Below are positions 25,101-40,100 of a stretch of 64,000 nucleotides of DNA, piece by piece. Made by a program: the position numbers and the translations under genes. The DNA lies in NCBI RefSeq assembly GCF_015706575.1, contig NW_024037076.1:17178898-17242897 (forward strand), in the 5' to 3' direction. Each line of letters opens with the position of its first letter. Position 1 is the first letter of the stretch. The notes under the pieces are model-generated. The model was not told the origin of the DNA and did no database searches. It saw nothing but the letters and a program-made list of their open reading frames with translations. The stretch comes from Patiria miniata (lineage: Eukaryota; Echinodermata; Asteroidea; Valvatida; Asterinidae).

Positions 25101-28100
25101 GGGCTTTACCACTTTAATTTCACAGAGGTATGGTACTTTTTGCAATGGGCCCAATTTCATAGAGCTGCTTAAGCAGTAAATTTGCTTAAGCACGAAAAAA
25201 AATTGCTTAGTAAAATTAGGTTACCGGCCAAAACTCCATGTGATGTACATTGCTTGTGACTGGTATTTAGCTGATGTTTACTTAGCATAACAATCGCATG
25301 GAGTTTTGGCCGGTAACCTGATTTTATTAAGCAAGACGTTTTTGTGCTTAAGCAAATTTTGTGCTTAAGCAGCTCTATGAAATTGACCCCAGCTGCTTAT
25401 TTATGACCTCATGCACACTACTGGCAAATTTCTGACAATAAGGAATCTTGGGTAATTGGCATTATAGATACAAGTCATACAATTCATGCATACATGTACA
25501 TACAGTTTATCGTTATAGCTTGCCTTTACCTTTTTCAAAAGCATTATTTAGCATAAATGATTAGTATGTAGGCTATAAATATAACACCTTGTAAAAGCAA
25601 TCTCTAAAGCTTTTCAACAATTATGAAATAAACCGTAAATCTCTGTAAAGCTGCCTGAAACGTGCTCAACATGGACTACCGGTACTACTAAAAATAATAT
25701 TAAAAGTGGCTTCTTATAATAGTGACTTCTCTAAACTTGAAAGAGCAGGAAAAGAAAAAACAGTGATTGGGTGTGACAGCTTTTGAAGCTCATTCTGATT
25801 GGTTGAGGAGGAAAGTATACATGTAGCTCTTCCAGTTCCAGGGGGACAGTTGGAAGCTGTAATTGGTATTCAAAAAGGGATTCTCCTTAATTTAACTCTA
25901 ACAAAAAATTTTTTACTTTGAACTGTGAGCACTGCATCTGCCACAGCGTCGTCATTTCCCCCTTCGTGGCCCACAATGCATCTGTATCTCCCCGCATCCT
26001 CAAATCTCACGCTCTCAATGACAATCGAAACAGTCTGGTTCCTCTGCCTGACCACCAGCGACTGGCCTCTAGTCTGGTTCCCCTCTCCATCAGATGGCCA
26101 CTGGTTAATGGTCTGGTTCCTCACCACCAAGGTCAGGGTACCAGCCTCGGGTTTGGTTCTGCAACGGAACTCCACGCTGTGTCCAAGGAGCACAGATTTG
26201 TTGCTAGGTGCTTCCAGGAAAGGATCGGGAATATCTGTGGAAGATTTAAATTATTCTATTACAAAAAAATAATGAGAAATCACTCAGCTACAGTACACCT
26301 TGCATGACATGTACCGGTACATACCGGTATATGTACAGGGTGGTTAAAAAAAAAAGGACACCCACATTTGACAGTAATTTTCACCTATTTTAAAAATAAT
26401 TTTAACTGTCGATTAGTAGCTATTAAAGTACTGGCCTTTAAGCAAATGTGACCCAAAAAAATCGTTGCATTTGCACATTTTGTCGTTGAGCTATGCTAAT
26501 TTGAACATTTCATGTGCGAAACCTGTTTGTCCACGGAGGTATACATTTCTTTCGCTTGACTGAGCTCAGCTATTGGAGCTTTATTTGAAAGGGCATGGCA
26601 TTTGATAGTTATGTTACCGGTAGGTCATGTTATGGAGTGCAATGAACTTATTTTTAAGCCGACAGCTCATTGAGTAGATGATCTTAACACTGACATGAAT
26701 AATTGGACAGCTTCAATAAAAGTTACCAGGGCAAAATATATTTTGGTGGGAAGGTTTTTTAATTTTTATGAACTACGAAAACGTCCAATTTACATAGAAT
26801 AACCCGTGGACAAGACTGATTTTGGTGACTTGTATTCAAATTATCATAATATCACTATTTTTGCGACTTTTCATGCTTTTACTAAGCTTGTTTCACCATG
26901 CATGGTCAAAGGCCTATACCGGTACTTTACTACTATGTGAAAAAATATTTAAAATAAGTGCATTATTAGTAGGTGAAAATTGCTGTCAAAGTGGGTGTCC
27001 TTTTTTTTTAACCACCCTGTATGTTATTTCAAACTAATATGCAGTTTGCTGCAAAAAAATTAGTTCATCAACGTTTGTACATTTTCTGCCCCATATACAT
27101 GTACATGTACTGGTACCTAATTTTTTAAAACCATCTGAACTCGATCTGCACCTGTGCACAGGAGGTATGACAATCATCAATGACTTGTTTGACAGATTTG
27201 TAGTGAAGTTGTTAAAGGGAATGTACAACATTTGCTTTTGCTGTAATTTTCAGAAATAAATGGATTTGGAGGATTAGTATGTTCAGATGTTAAAGCAAAT
27301 ATTGTTACATGTACCCTGACTTGTTTTACGTTTTGGGTTCTTGTGTAGTCAGTTCCCTGACCCCACTTAAGATGAAACAAAGCAATTTATAGACGTTGGG
27401 GAATTATAAGGTCAGAGAATCAGTCTAGCTGGCTTGTTTGTACATCTTCACAGGTGTGTAATCAATTGCAAAGAAAATGCGGAATGACTAAATATTAAAA
27501 ATTAGGAGCAGTTTTTGAAAAAAAAATTGGAAATTGATACAAAAATACCACTTTACTTAAAAATGTCAGCACACCAGGAGCCATCATTGTGTGAGATGCT
27601 TTAGACTGTCATTCCCTAACAGTCTAGTAAAGAATTTTGTGGTAATTTTATCATTTTTATTTCGATGTTTGCAAATGTTGTATCTTCCCTTTAAGTCAGC
27701 ATACACTCAAGGATTATATTGCCGAAACTGAAAAGAGAAATATTCCCCACATTACCGGTACAAGAGCAAATTCAGTATGGTTTTGTTTGAAGCAAAATTT
27801 ACTACGGTAAGTCCCAAGAACAAAAGAGTTGAGCAACACTGTAACTTAAAAACTTCACAGCACAGCATGACTTACTTGTTACAATAACTGTCACATTTTT
27901 GCTGTACAACCTGTTGTTGTCCACGACACGGCATGTGTAGACGCCGTTAACTTCTGGGCCTGTGGCTGTGACATTTGTATCCAGATGAAACGGCCTACAA
28001 ATAAATGAGAAACAAATCGTCATAATTTGGGGATTTCCTTTTTTGGGGGGACAATTTGACAGTAAGCCGAGAACCATCAAAAGTAAGATCTTATACAGTC

Positions 28101-31100
28101 CAGACGTCGCTGGTTCAAACTCCGCTCAAAACAGCTCCAGTCAATTTCTTTGTTCAACTTTAAAATTATTAACCCTTTTCTTACCATGGGCGACTTTGTT
28201 GACCAGAAGTACCCCCCTGCTGATTCCCATGGGTGACTTTAGTCGACCAGGAAACCACACACAGAACACCCTCAACACAGATATATTCACTACTTTTCAG
28301 AAAGGCGGCATGTTGATATGTTTGACAAGTCCCTCCCCCCCCCCCATATCATATCGTTTGTTCCCCCCCCCCCCACTTTTTTCGTCCCCGAATAAAATTG
28401 TAGCCCATATTTGATTAGATCTGTAGCTCAGAATAGCTGATTCAATGACTCCAAACTCAAAAATGATGTTGAAATGATTATCTTTTGCTAAAAAAAATTG
28501 GTAAGAGTGGTAAAAAATTGCCTCAGATCGCACCACAGAGCATCTAGAATTCAATTTTTGGGGGGCCCTTAAGCACCTGAGAGTGAAGCCAAGCGATTTC
28601 AATTTGAGGCCAAAGACTAGACTGGAACATGTCCAACCATGGTCCAACTGTTTGAAAAGACTGACCTCTAGTCCAGCAGTCTGGTGGCAATTAGACTGTG
28701 GAGAAATGTGTAGAAATAGAGACCAATTTCAGACACAGTTGATTAAAGCAGTGTACATTGGTCTGGTTGTTTTATGTCAGCATGTGCCAGTCTGTTTCTT
28801 GCCTTGACCTATTGTACCAGTACATGTATAGCTTTTTGTCTGGTCCAACAGAGCAAGCATTTACCAATTTCCAGGGGATTCCCCAGACTATTACCTATAG
28901 CATTAAAGGGACACTGGGTCCTGGAACAGCCCAAAACGCGCTTTGAACGAGATGATGTTAAACTGAAAGAACATTTAAAAGTAGGATATATCATCCACAC
29001 AACTATCCTTTAAAAAGTGGGTGTTTTTTTGTGCATTATGCGTGCGAAAAAAGGAATTTCAGGGTCCACTTTTGCGACCCCATTGAATTCGAGCTGTTTT
29101 ATCCCTAAAGGGGCCGGGGGGTGGGGGGCGGAATCCGCCCCCCCCCCCCTCAACATTTTCCGTGATAGCCTATAAAAAAATTTTTTCGCGACCCGAGCTG
29201 TAATGACTTTTTAACCTCGAGCTTTGCGCATCTTTAGATACCAAAAACATAAAAATCGGACCACGGGTTGCCGCGTAGCGAAAAATTTTCCGGCGCTACG
29301 CACCGTGAAAACTGAATTTTCGCATATACACAGAGCAGAATTGCCATTCGTACGTATGAATAATTAATTAGCCATAATTCTGAAACCCTTTGACCTATAG
29401 TCATGAAATTTCTTGGGTATGTTTAGGAAGAGTTGCTCTATGCATGTGCCGAGTTTCAAAATTTTTCGTCACTCGATGGCCGAGATCTTAGGGGGGGCAG
29501 AATCCCCCCCCCCCCCCCCAGCTGAGAGATGGTCAAAATATACCGGCCCCTTTAGGGTTAATGCTAGTTGTGATTTCAATCGTAAAGTGTTCGCCTTTTG
29601 CGGACGTTTGCGACCATTTTTTTTTTTGCATTAGTAATTGGTCACTGCTGTTCCTGAGACACACAACGTGTATATCGTCACATGTGCATGAGAACGACAC
29701 AAAAACGTATTCGTACTCAACCGGTTTTTTTTTTTTTCGTCTTTCCCGGGAACGGTAAGACATAAGATTGGTTTCCTTTCAACCAGATGTTTGAAATAGG
29801 CTAAGTAATTAATCCTAAACATGACATTTTCAGGGATTTCAGGACCAAGTGCCCCTTTAATTGGTACCGGTACGTGATGACTATTACCTCAATTGGGTGA
29901 TGAAAGCGGGTATGTACTATAAATGTGTATGTAAACTGTGAAGTATGGAAAGCCAAATGTACCAATTTACAATGTTACCGGAAGGTTTTCTTTCATATTG
30001 TTAAGCTGTAAAATGTAATCAATGAATTGTTTGATGTTTACCTGACTATGTGATACCTACCGCTACATGTACCACTGGTACGGTATGTGCAATGAATGTG
30101 ATGTCCTCAGTTCATAATTATTATAGTCATTCTTATTATTTGCTTTATTAAATCACAAAGTTGGAAGCCTATAATGTGCTGATGAGACCAGCTTCCAATA
30201 TGTTTCAAATTATACATGAAAGAGAATTTGTTAACAAAGTATATTAAAACCATGGATTAAACATTATGTGATGCCCTCAGTTCATTATGTGACGTCCTCA
30301 GATCATTATGTGATGTCCTCAATTCATTACGTGACTCTTCAGTTCATTGTGATACCAGTATGTTGTAAATGTATTATGTTATGTCCTTATTTCCTTAAAT
30401 TCATCATCACATGTTGAAAATTCCATCAGGGGATGTTCTAAGGTCAGTATTATCTGATGTCCTTAGTTCATTATGTGATATCCTTACAGTAGTTCAATAC
30501 ATATGTGTGATGTCCTCTGTTGACAATGTGATGCCCTCACTTCATTATGTGCCCAGTTCATTGTGATGCTGTAAATGTATTATGTGATGTCTATGGTTCA
30601 TTAAATTAATTATCACATGTTGACAATCCAGAACGGGATCGATGTCCTAAGTTCATTATGTGATGTCCTCTGTTTACAATGTGATGTCCTCAGTTCATTA
30701 AGTGATGTCCTCAGTTCATTGTGATGTTGTAAATGTATTATGTGATATCTTTGGTTCATTAAATTCATTATCACATGTTGACAATCCAGAACGGGATCGA
30801 TGTCCTAAGTTCATTATGTGATGTCCTCTGTTGATAATGTGATGTCCTCAGTTTATTATGTGATGTCCTCAGTTCATATGTGATGTCCTTAGTTCATTAT
30901 GTGATGTCCTCATCTAATTGTGATGATGTTATGTTATTATGTGATGGATTGTCGACGTGTGGTTCATTAAATTTATTATCACAATCCATAATGGTATCCC
31001 ATTATTTGATGTCCTCAGTTTATTAAATGATGTTGTTAATTCATTTTTGGATTTTGAGAATCCATTGTGTGCTGTTGGCAATCCATTTATGTGATATGTC

Positions 31101-34100
31101 TTCGATTATTGTCAATCATATTGGCCATCTGTCTGTTTGTCAATCAATCCCAAGGTGTAACCAATGGAGTGCAGACTGCAACAGGCTACCGATTTTCAAA
31201 GCAAAATTGGGATGCTGCAGAGCAAACTCGGGACGGCAAAAATGGATTATAAATTATGCAAAATTGGGCTTGTAGCTTCCCCGAGTTGTTTTTCTCGGCT
31301 AAATTCTCCTGCTCTGCAAAATATTGTGGCCGTCGGCAAACGTGCTTGCAATGATTAGCATCACCTAGGTATTGTCAAATAGCCTCCATGATTATATCAG
31401 CTTTTTTCCTTTGGCAGGCAAAAAATATCCGAAGGCTCTGCCGGCAAATTTGCTGGGGCAAAAATTATATTTTGCAATGGGCAAACAAAACCCTGGTTAT
31501 GCGACTGAATCAGTCAATCATGGTGGCCTCAGCCGAGGTCTTTCTGGGTGGCAGATCTTCCGTGTCGTAATCTCTGATGTGATCGGCCACACCCATATCC
31601 CTCCTCAGGGTGTTGACAACACATATATTTGTAATTCATTGACGACAATAAGCCATTTCGGAGTTACAAAAATGTACCACTGTGCATGTGCACATCCCAT
31701 GACAACGATTAGGGTCGGGGGATAAACAGTTCGCCACACGCATGCAAAGTCATAGCGGGGTACCAACGAAATTAAAGAAAAGTTCTTATTTTGAAGTAGA
31801 TGCAAAATGTTGATTGTTTTCAACGGCACCATGGTTTACGTTGTTTTGTGTGCTCCAACTTTTGTGCGAACAAAAATTTCCATCTTCTGTTTTTAATACT
31901 AGAACAAAATTGCAAAATGTGGATTCGATTACCACGTCCCCCACAGACTTGTGTGCATTTATCTGCTTTGTTTATCTTCCGTTAAATCGTTGAATCTGAT
32001 GTGCGTACGTGCAGTAGTACATTTTTGTAACTCCGAAATGGCTTATTCACACAGAAAGGCTTTTCGATGTTATTAAATAGCATTCATACATATACATCCA
32101 CATCACAAAGTGATACAAGCGTACGGGGTAACAAAATGGGGCTGCATTCCACTGGTGGAATGCAAGCACCCTGGGGGACTTGGAAAAATACAAATGGCCA
32201 CAAAGACTTCTTCCCTGAGCAATTGTACATTTTTGCATGCATGAACAGCTCGGTATTTTTCTTTTTCGGTGGGAACTTTCCTCAATAGGCCATACCAGTG
32301 CTGGTACGTGCCAAATAACAGCGTTGAGCTGTACAAGCGATTGTGTGTCCTTGAACACAAATATTGTAGTCCGGGCATAGACTGCAGTTGTACTTGAACT
32401 TTCAGGCATTTAGTTAGATGCAATAGTGTTTGGGAAAGTGACATAGGGACAGTCCCAACTATTCTAAATATCCTCAACAATGTTTACCTTGTCACTTTCT
32501 TATGCTGAAAAAAATTGGAACATGAATACATTTTGGAAAAAAAAAGGAGTGCTTTGAACAAGAAAAGAGAGAAAACAAAAGTAAAAGTAAATTTAAGTCT
32601 ATCATGAGCAAATACACATGTTCTATGGCCCTTCCGGCTGGCGTTTATCTTCAGTTTCCTTGCATGAAACGACTGAGAATATCTATTTCCCTCTGGATAG
32701 GATGCCGGTCCATCGCAAGTTACTCCCCAGCAACTTGGAGCAACTTGGAGTGAAGTGGCTTGCCAAAGGACACAACATATGGCCAGCAGCTGGATTTGAA
32801 CCGTGTTACAATCCTCATAAAAGATTGTTCAAATCTAAAATTGTCGGTCAAGTGGAAGCAAAGATCATACAAAGTGCAATTAAAGATGCCTTATTTTGGA
32901 TGAGTTTTTAAAACGTCCTGCGCATGCCATTTATTTTTCACATCTACGGTAAGTTGCTAAGCTGTTATCTGACAAGTATGTGTTACTATCATTATTTTGT
33001 TTGGCTGCATGGTTGGGAAATTTGCCCACAATATCACCACACTTTCCAAGTGTGTTGTTTTTGTCAACAAGGATGTAAAAATTAAATGTTATCCAAACAG
33101 TGGAGCGAATGGAATTGGTTTCAATATCATAATTTTCAATTTCAAATGAATGTTATCAAAAAGACTTAGCCTGCAACATGTACCGGTATCGTAGAAAAAG
33201 AATTTATGAAACCTTCTTGTACATGTAATGTTGGAGTTATGTACCAAGATATCTAAAGCCTAAAACTCTGTTATTTTGTTCCATCACTGATAGTGATTCT
33301 GATACGTGTGAAGTTGAAAAGGGTATTAAATTTTCAACAAAGGGTCATTTGTTTGTTTTTCACATCATAAGCATGTAACCGGCTTATGCATTATTGTTAT
33401 ATCCTTATCCGGCCAAGTCTTTTTTCTATAGACAATTTCCTGAACCCACATCCGGCACAACGCTGCAAAATAAACAACAGACTCTTCTACCAGTTCATGT
33501 ACTATTTGAGAAATTTGGGTTCCCAGCAATTTATGAGAACAAAATTCACTGAGTTTTCTTGATGTTTCCCTGAGCAATTCCCAAAATTCCATGAGAAATA
33601 TTTTCGCTTTAACACAAAGACTCTTCTACATGTACCACTATTTGAGAAATTTGGGTTCCCAGCAATTTATGAAAACAAAATTCATTGACTTTTTCTTGAT
33701 ATTTCCCTGAGCAATTCCCAAAATTCCATGAGAAATATTTTCGCTTTAGGTTGTTGGAAAAACAAGAAGTAGTGTACGTAGCACAGCTACATGTAATTGT
33801 TATTGTCTGGTGTGTAACATTCACACTGCATAACCACGCAGTCGCGTTTTACTATACTCTCGAGGACAATGCTTTGTCTTTTCCTTTGTCTCCAATAGAG
33901 TAAGCACAACGCATGACCGAGGACCGATTTCAACAAAAGATGAACTCTCGAGGACAACAAAGAATCTGTTGTTCTCCCGTTGTCTGTCTGTCCTCGGGGT
34001 GTATATAGTTCACGTACATCCATGTACATGTTGTAGGCAGTCATGTCAATAGGACAACTTGGACAAAGCACATGATGGTTGACACGCGCCAAACTGGCCA

Positions 34101-37100
34101 ATTCCTTCCCTTTTGGTTCACTGCCAAATTCGGTGAATTTTCCCTTATTATATCCCCCCCCCCCCCATTCCCCTCGGTTTTTCCAAAGTCCAGACTGACA
34201 AATTGGAAACTCATTTTCAAGGTGTTCCCTTGGCTGTAGCGGGAACCCTCTGCACAGACCCTGTGCAGGTTACAGGCCTGAATCTGTCAACACATGTATT
34301 AGTAAGATTTGAGGCTTTGCATGGTGGAGATACTAAATAATGAAAGGTTAGCGGAAACACCATGTGCGAATAATTTCTCAACTAAGAGAATGGTTCTGAA
34401 AAGAACCAGAGGTACATGTATAAACTCAGTTTACATGTACATGTATACCTCTGGTTCTTTTCAGAACACATGTATTATATCAACACACACTAGCTGCTAA
34501 GAAAATATTGTTTAAAAGCAACTTCCGGTATGTAAGACGTTCTGGCAACATAGACGGAATTGGGCACAGGAAGTCCTTGTATTTTGGGCAGGAAACCGCA
34601 ATAAATTTAATGGGGGTGATTTTGTTTTTGAGTTTCAATTATTGATGTTTGGTACCGGTGATGACTGATGATGTCTCCATATGTACAGTACCGTACATAC
34701 AGAATAAGGAAATAGTATACAAATTGAGGAATAAAAGTGTTTCTAAGGGGTCAAAAAGTCTAGTATTAAAAGGCCTTTTTTCTAATAGTTTTTACTTTTG
34801 GACATGTTGATAAATGCAAACTTTAAACAGCCATAACTTGTCAATGGAATGTCCGATTGAAGTGCAACAAACAATATGAAGGAGAACTTTATTCTCTTTT
34901 CTCAAACTCCTCATTTTGACCTCTGCTGAGTTCTGTCTCATTTTGCCCGAACGCCTCAAATATAAAGTTGTGCAAAGTTGGTTACCTTAAGTTTTTTTAC
35001 TACAAACCAATTCAATTCGAGGGTTTCATTATCGATTTGTCGCAGCCCAAAGGCTGAATTGTAAAGATTTACAATAAAGTACAAATTATTTGAACTACTT
35101 CATACAAAAATATGAATCATCATAAATGAATCTAGCTATCAAATAAGAATAAATGAATAAGGTGTCATTTAGCAATATAAGGATAAAGAATACAATGTTT
35201 TTTATCTTCCAAGTAAACGATAAAGCAACATTTGTGCTGATGAAATTAGTGTTGTTAATGGGTTCAATTAAAGATACAAATTTTGATTTTATATAACAAA
35301 CTATCAGCAAATCAGAAATTAATGTGGATGCAAATGTTTTCTGCACTGAGAAACTTTCTTTACGTAACAGCTAAGGGCTGTACTGTCCCAAATATATCCG
35401 AATATCCGAATGTGAATATTTGATCATCAATCGAAAATCCGATTAGCTTCTTGCCGGTTTGAATATTCAAAAACCAAAACAAATGTGCATGTTTATTGTA
35501 AGATTCCGGTGCATTATTGTCAGGTGCCACCTTTTTTTGTCGACGGTACATTTTTTGGATCAACTGCGATTCACCGTTCCTATCCTTTAAATTTAGCAGG
35601 TTTAAGCCCTTGACCATGTTGACATTTAGGCCCTATAAAATGCTTACTGCAAAACACTCTAGAGGACCATGTTGATCGCCGCACACAAAGTTTAACTGGC
35701 ATGCTCTGCGTCAGCCTTGACTCCATGGGCACTTGCGTATTCCTTCACTAACCCCTGGCTGTGATTAACACGTAAACAACGTAGACCAGCTATTCAGAGC
35801 GTACTGCGCGCGCATTTCAAAGATTGCATGCCCTATACATGTAGGGCGTTCACGCGCTACGCACATCACATCACGTACAAACATTATATTTTTTTCAAAA
35901 CTGCGCGATGCCTGTACGATATGGATTATGGTAGCCTCATTTTTTGCCAAAAAGAACCTGTATCTTCGGTTGTTAAAGGGACGAAAGCGGTACGTACATT
36001 TAATACAAATTCTTGCTAAATAACGCAATGTGTAAACCTTATGTTTGAAAGGATTGGTTCTTCAAAAAACCAACTTTGAACATTTCAAACATGGCGTCAT
36101 GCATTAGATACATCGACTGCAGTCCTAATTTGAATGTGCCACTATTTGACACATTTCAATGAGACAATTCCAGGGGTTAAGATCGCGCAAGGCATGATGG
36201 GAAACAACATGGCGCAGCAAGATCATACCCATGGAAACGAGGTTGGCTCTGCATTTCGACCGGCACGGCTCGCAATTGCAGCTGGCAGTTACTTACATCC
36301 GAATATTCAATTTAACGCAGTTTCAAGTAATCAAGCATACGCACTTAATTATTCCAAAATAGACAGCCCTAAAACATGTCCATGAAATTTGGCTGAAGGA
36401 GTTGGGTATGGCTAAAATTGAATTACTTTTACTATTAGTCCAGTGGATATGTGACAAAATTGTGCACTGGACTATATAGGGAGGGTGAAGAAGAGTCTTT
36501 TTTTTCCTTTTTCTGTGACGTGGGAAAAACCAATTTATACAATATCATTTATTTCATGTGGGGATTTTGCTTTATACAAGCCAGGTATTTTTTCCATCAT
36601 ACCAGGATTTTGGACCAGGACTCATAAGCCCACTGTAGCATAATTACCTGTATCTGATTAATAAATTAAAGGCAACTTGCCAAAAAAACTACAGGCGGCC
36701 AGTCCACCCCTCTCCGGACAGGCATTTTTAACTTTGTTCCTTTCCTTTCGGATCTACTTTTGGAAAACCACAGGCAAATTCCATGCCACACATGAACATG
36801 TACAGCCCCACAATTTAGAATTTCAATGTTCAGCAAAAGGTGGTTTCATTACCGGACATACATGTACTGGGGTGCTGTGGTCCAATGGTTATGGTGTTCG
36901 ACTCGTGTGCCGTGGTACATGGGTTCGAATCCTGATCGTGGGAACATGGTGCTTGCGCTCCTGAGCAAGGCGCTTTACCATTATTGCTTCGTCCTTCGGA
37001 TGGGACGTGAAGCCATAGGTCCCGTGTGTTGTGTAATGCACATTAAAGAACCCAGTAACACTTATCGCTAAGAGAAGGGGTTTGCCCCGGTGTTTCTGAC

Positions 37101-40100
37101 AGTGGCTGCTTAATGCACCGCAGCACCTTGTACTACCGGGTGCTACATAATGGTTCTCATATTTCTCATGTACTTCATTTACCTGTCTCTAATAATAGAC
37201 ATAATTTCCAGTGCCTTGAGTACCTAATTGTTGGTAGATACGTGCGCTATATAAGACTTCGGTATTATTATTATTATTGTTAACAAATTGACTCATATGT
37301 ACGGTATAGTGTTGTTTTATTTAAAAGAGGAATTGTGACAGAAAAAGAATAATTTAAAAGTCTAAATCCGACTAACCTTGGGTGATAAGGCACATCTTCT
37401 GTGTGACTTGTTACTTCCAACTTGTGCCTATCCTGATCCCAAAACCACAGTGACGGCACCATCCCGTATGCAGCGCATGTCAGGGTTACAGACTCTCCGT
37501 AGCGCACAAATACGGTAGAAGGGCCTTCAAACACCAGCATTGGATCAACTGTGCAGAAGAACAGTGCAAAAGAGTCAAGTGCCAACTTCAAACTGCTGAT
37601 TGTCGTGACTTAAAAGATATCTTGCAAATGATGAAAAAAAAATTACTTTAAGGACCGTCAATGTATCAATATAACTCGATTATTCGATTTATTTTGATAT
37701 CGATATCGCTGATAACAATTTCTTAATCATATTGAAATATCGAAGTTTTCAATATTGAAGAACGATATCGAAAATATTGCCACAATAAATATCGCCACAA
37801 TAAATCTACCATTTGTTGTTTTACTTTTTGTTTAACGTTTGCTGTATAATGAAATAAAACTCGCCGGCAACTCGATGTGCTTGTAACTCAAAATAAAAAC
37901 ATTGCGAAATGCCAAGCGGCGTCGCAAGTGGGTGAGTCTTCAGCACTGAATTAAAAACACCAAGGCTACAATGTAGCAGCATTCCTAACATTAAGTGGAA
38001 GATTATTCAAAAGGCTCAAAAGGTAAGGCTTGATCCCAAGGGTAGCCTTACCACAACCTGCAGGGTAGTTCAGAAAAATACCATCACCAGAACTGCAGAT
38101 TACTCTGTATTTGGTCAGTACCCGTGCCGAAAAATGTTCGAGTTTTATCTCCTTGGTTTTTGCCTGGCCATCCCCTCGGTACAACACCCAAAAAGGATGA
38201 AGACCCCCTCTATCAAGGCTTGGCCTAGTGACAGGATGATTGATGACCTTGTGATAACAGCAGCTACAGCTACACTACACTAATAAGAATACAATATAAT
38301 TACAATACTACATGTGACAATACAAATCCCATGGGAGTTGGCCTGGTTCTGATCTTTGCCTCAGATATATATATTGGGTCAAAGGTTCAACCAGGGTTAT
38401 AAAGGGGCACTCACGATGCTTTTTAGCTATGTCTCAATAGGGAACTTGTGGACTATGAATTTTTTTGACGTAAACATGATGGAGTAATTAAAAATTCTTA
38501 TGACAAATGTACTGACAATGTCAGCGTCGCACACCACAGAATTAATGGCTTATGGTAAAAGTATCAATAATGGTAACAGACTGCTTGAATGCCATAGGGA
38601 CGAGTGTACCGGTAGCTGTCTGACTCATTCCCGGGCTTTAATTTCCAGCATTAAAATATGATTTTCTGCGCAACTGAATATCAATGACGACGACAGGTCT
38701 ATAGTGAATACCCACCTTTGCTGCAGGATCTTCCCTGTAGTCCTTTTGGGCAGAGGCACTGACCAGTGAAAGGGTGGCACTCTATGCCAGGAGCGCATGA
38801 ACACCGGTGGTCACAGTCCACACCGTACCTCGCATGAGGACAACCTTTCCCGGATTAAAAAGACAAATGCGAAAAGATTTTACAATCATATTTGGCGAGA
38901 TGAGTGCATTGCAAATAAAACACTTTGTGAGGCCTTTACCGCTAAAAATTGGTCTAGCAGAAGGGTAATTTCCTTTTGAATACAAACACTTGAATTATTA
39001 GAAGAATTAATTATTTTACTGAGGTTCTGTTTCCCAACATCAGATTTTTGTTCCTCCTTGATGGTTCCTAGCCTGAGGTTCTGGTTCCTACACTGATTTT
39101 GTGGTTCCCACAGTGAGACTTTGGTGTCTACATTAAGGTTCTTGTTCCAGCACCAAAAGTTTTCGCTCCTTTATCAAGGTTTCTGCTTTCACGTTGAAGT
39201 TCTGGTCATAATATACCGGTATCCTGAGGTTCTAGTTTCTACACTGCAATTTTGGTTCCTTATTGTAGGTTGTAGTTTCTTTCGTTAAGGATCTGGTTCA
39301 CCACGGGTTCTGATTGCTACGTGTACCTTGAGGTTCTGATTCCTACACTTTCATGTTCTTACACAGAGGTTGATATGTACATGTACATGTACTAGCCTCA
39401 CTGAGGTTCTGGTTCCTTACACCGAATCACTGATTCCTACAATGAGGTTTAGTTTTGATTACAATGAGGGTTTTTTTTTTACAATGAGGTTCTAGCTCCT
39501 AAATCACTGGGGTTCTGGTTCCCACACAAATATTCTGGTTCCCACACTCAAGTTCGAGTACAAGCTTTCATCAATGTTTTAGGTTCTGGTATAGAAATTG
39601 ACATTATGGTTCCTACGGTGACACTTTGGTTTCTAATTGAGGTTCCTGTTGAAACACCAAAGTGTTTGCTCGTCCATTGCCGTTTTGGTTCTAACACATG
39701 TAACAATGCAGTTCTAAATCCTGCATGTCCTACACTGAGGTTCTACACATAGTTTCAACATTGTGATTCAGGTTCCTACCTTAACGTTGACTGATGATGG
39801 TATTTAGTGTAGGAATGTTTCTAGATGTTTAAGGTTCCTACACCGAGATTGTAGTTACACTAGCCTCACTGAGGTTCTGGTTCCTATACCGAAGCAATGA
39901 TTCCTTCCTACTTAAGTTTTGATTCCTACCTAAAATGAGTTTGTATTTTTTTACAATGGGTTCTAGTTCCAGTTCAGGGGTTTTGGTTCCCACACCAATA
40001 TTCTGGTTCCTTATACTAAAATGTTGGTTCTAGCTTTTATTGAAAATTAGATTCTATTTTTTCTACGATGACGTTTTGCCTTCAACACTGAGTACCTAAA

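Noticed and set aside
25918..26307. 129- and 115-codon plus-strand ORFs
   Set aside because: Antisense shadows of Ig domain 2; no domain and no independent evidence.
28297..28647. 116-codon minus-strand ORF in intron 6
   Set aside because: It runs through poly-C and poly-G tracts, has no domain and no credible splice sites in phase with the receptor.
32047..32480. Overlapping 120- and 125-codon minus-strand ORFs
   Set aside because: Composition and lack of domains suggest chance ORFs in intron 6. Although Cys-containing, no EGF or Ig spacing is present and phases do not fit between exons 6 and 7.
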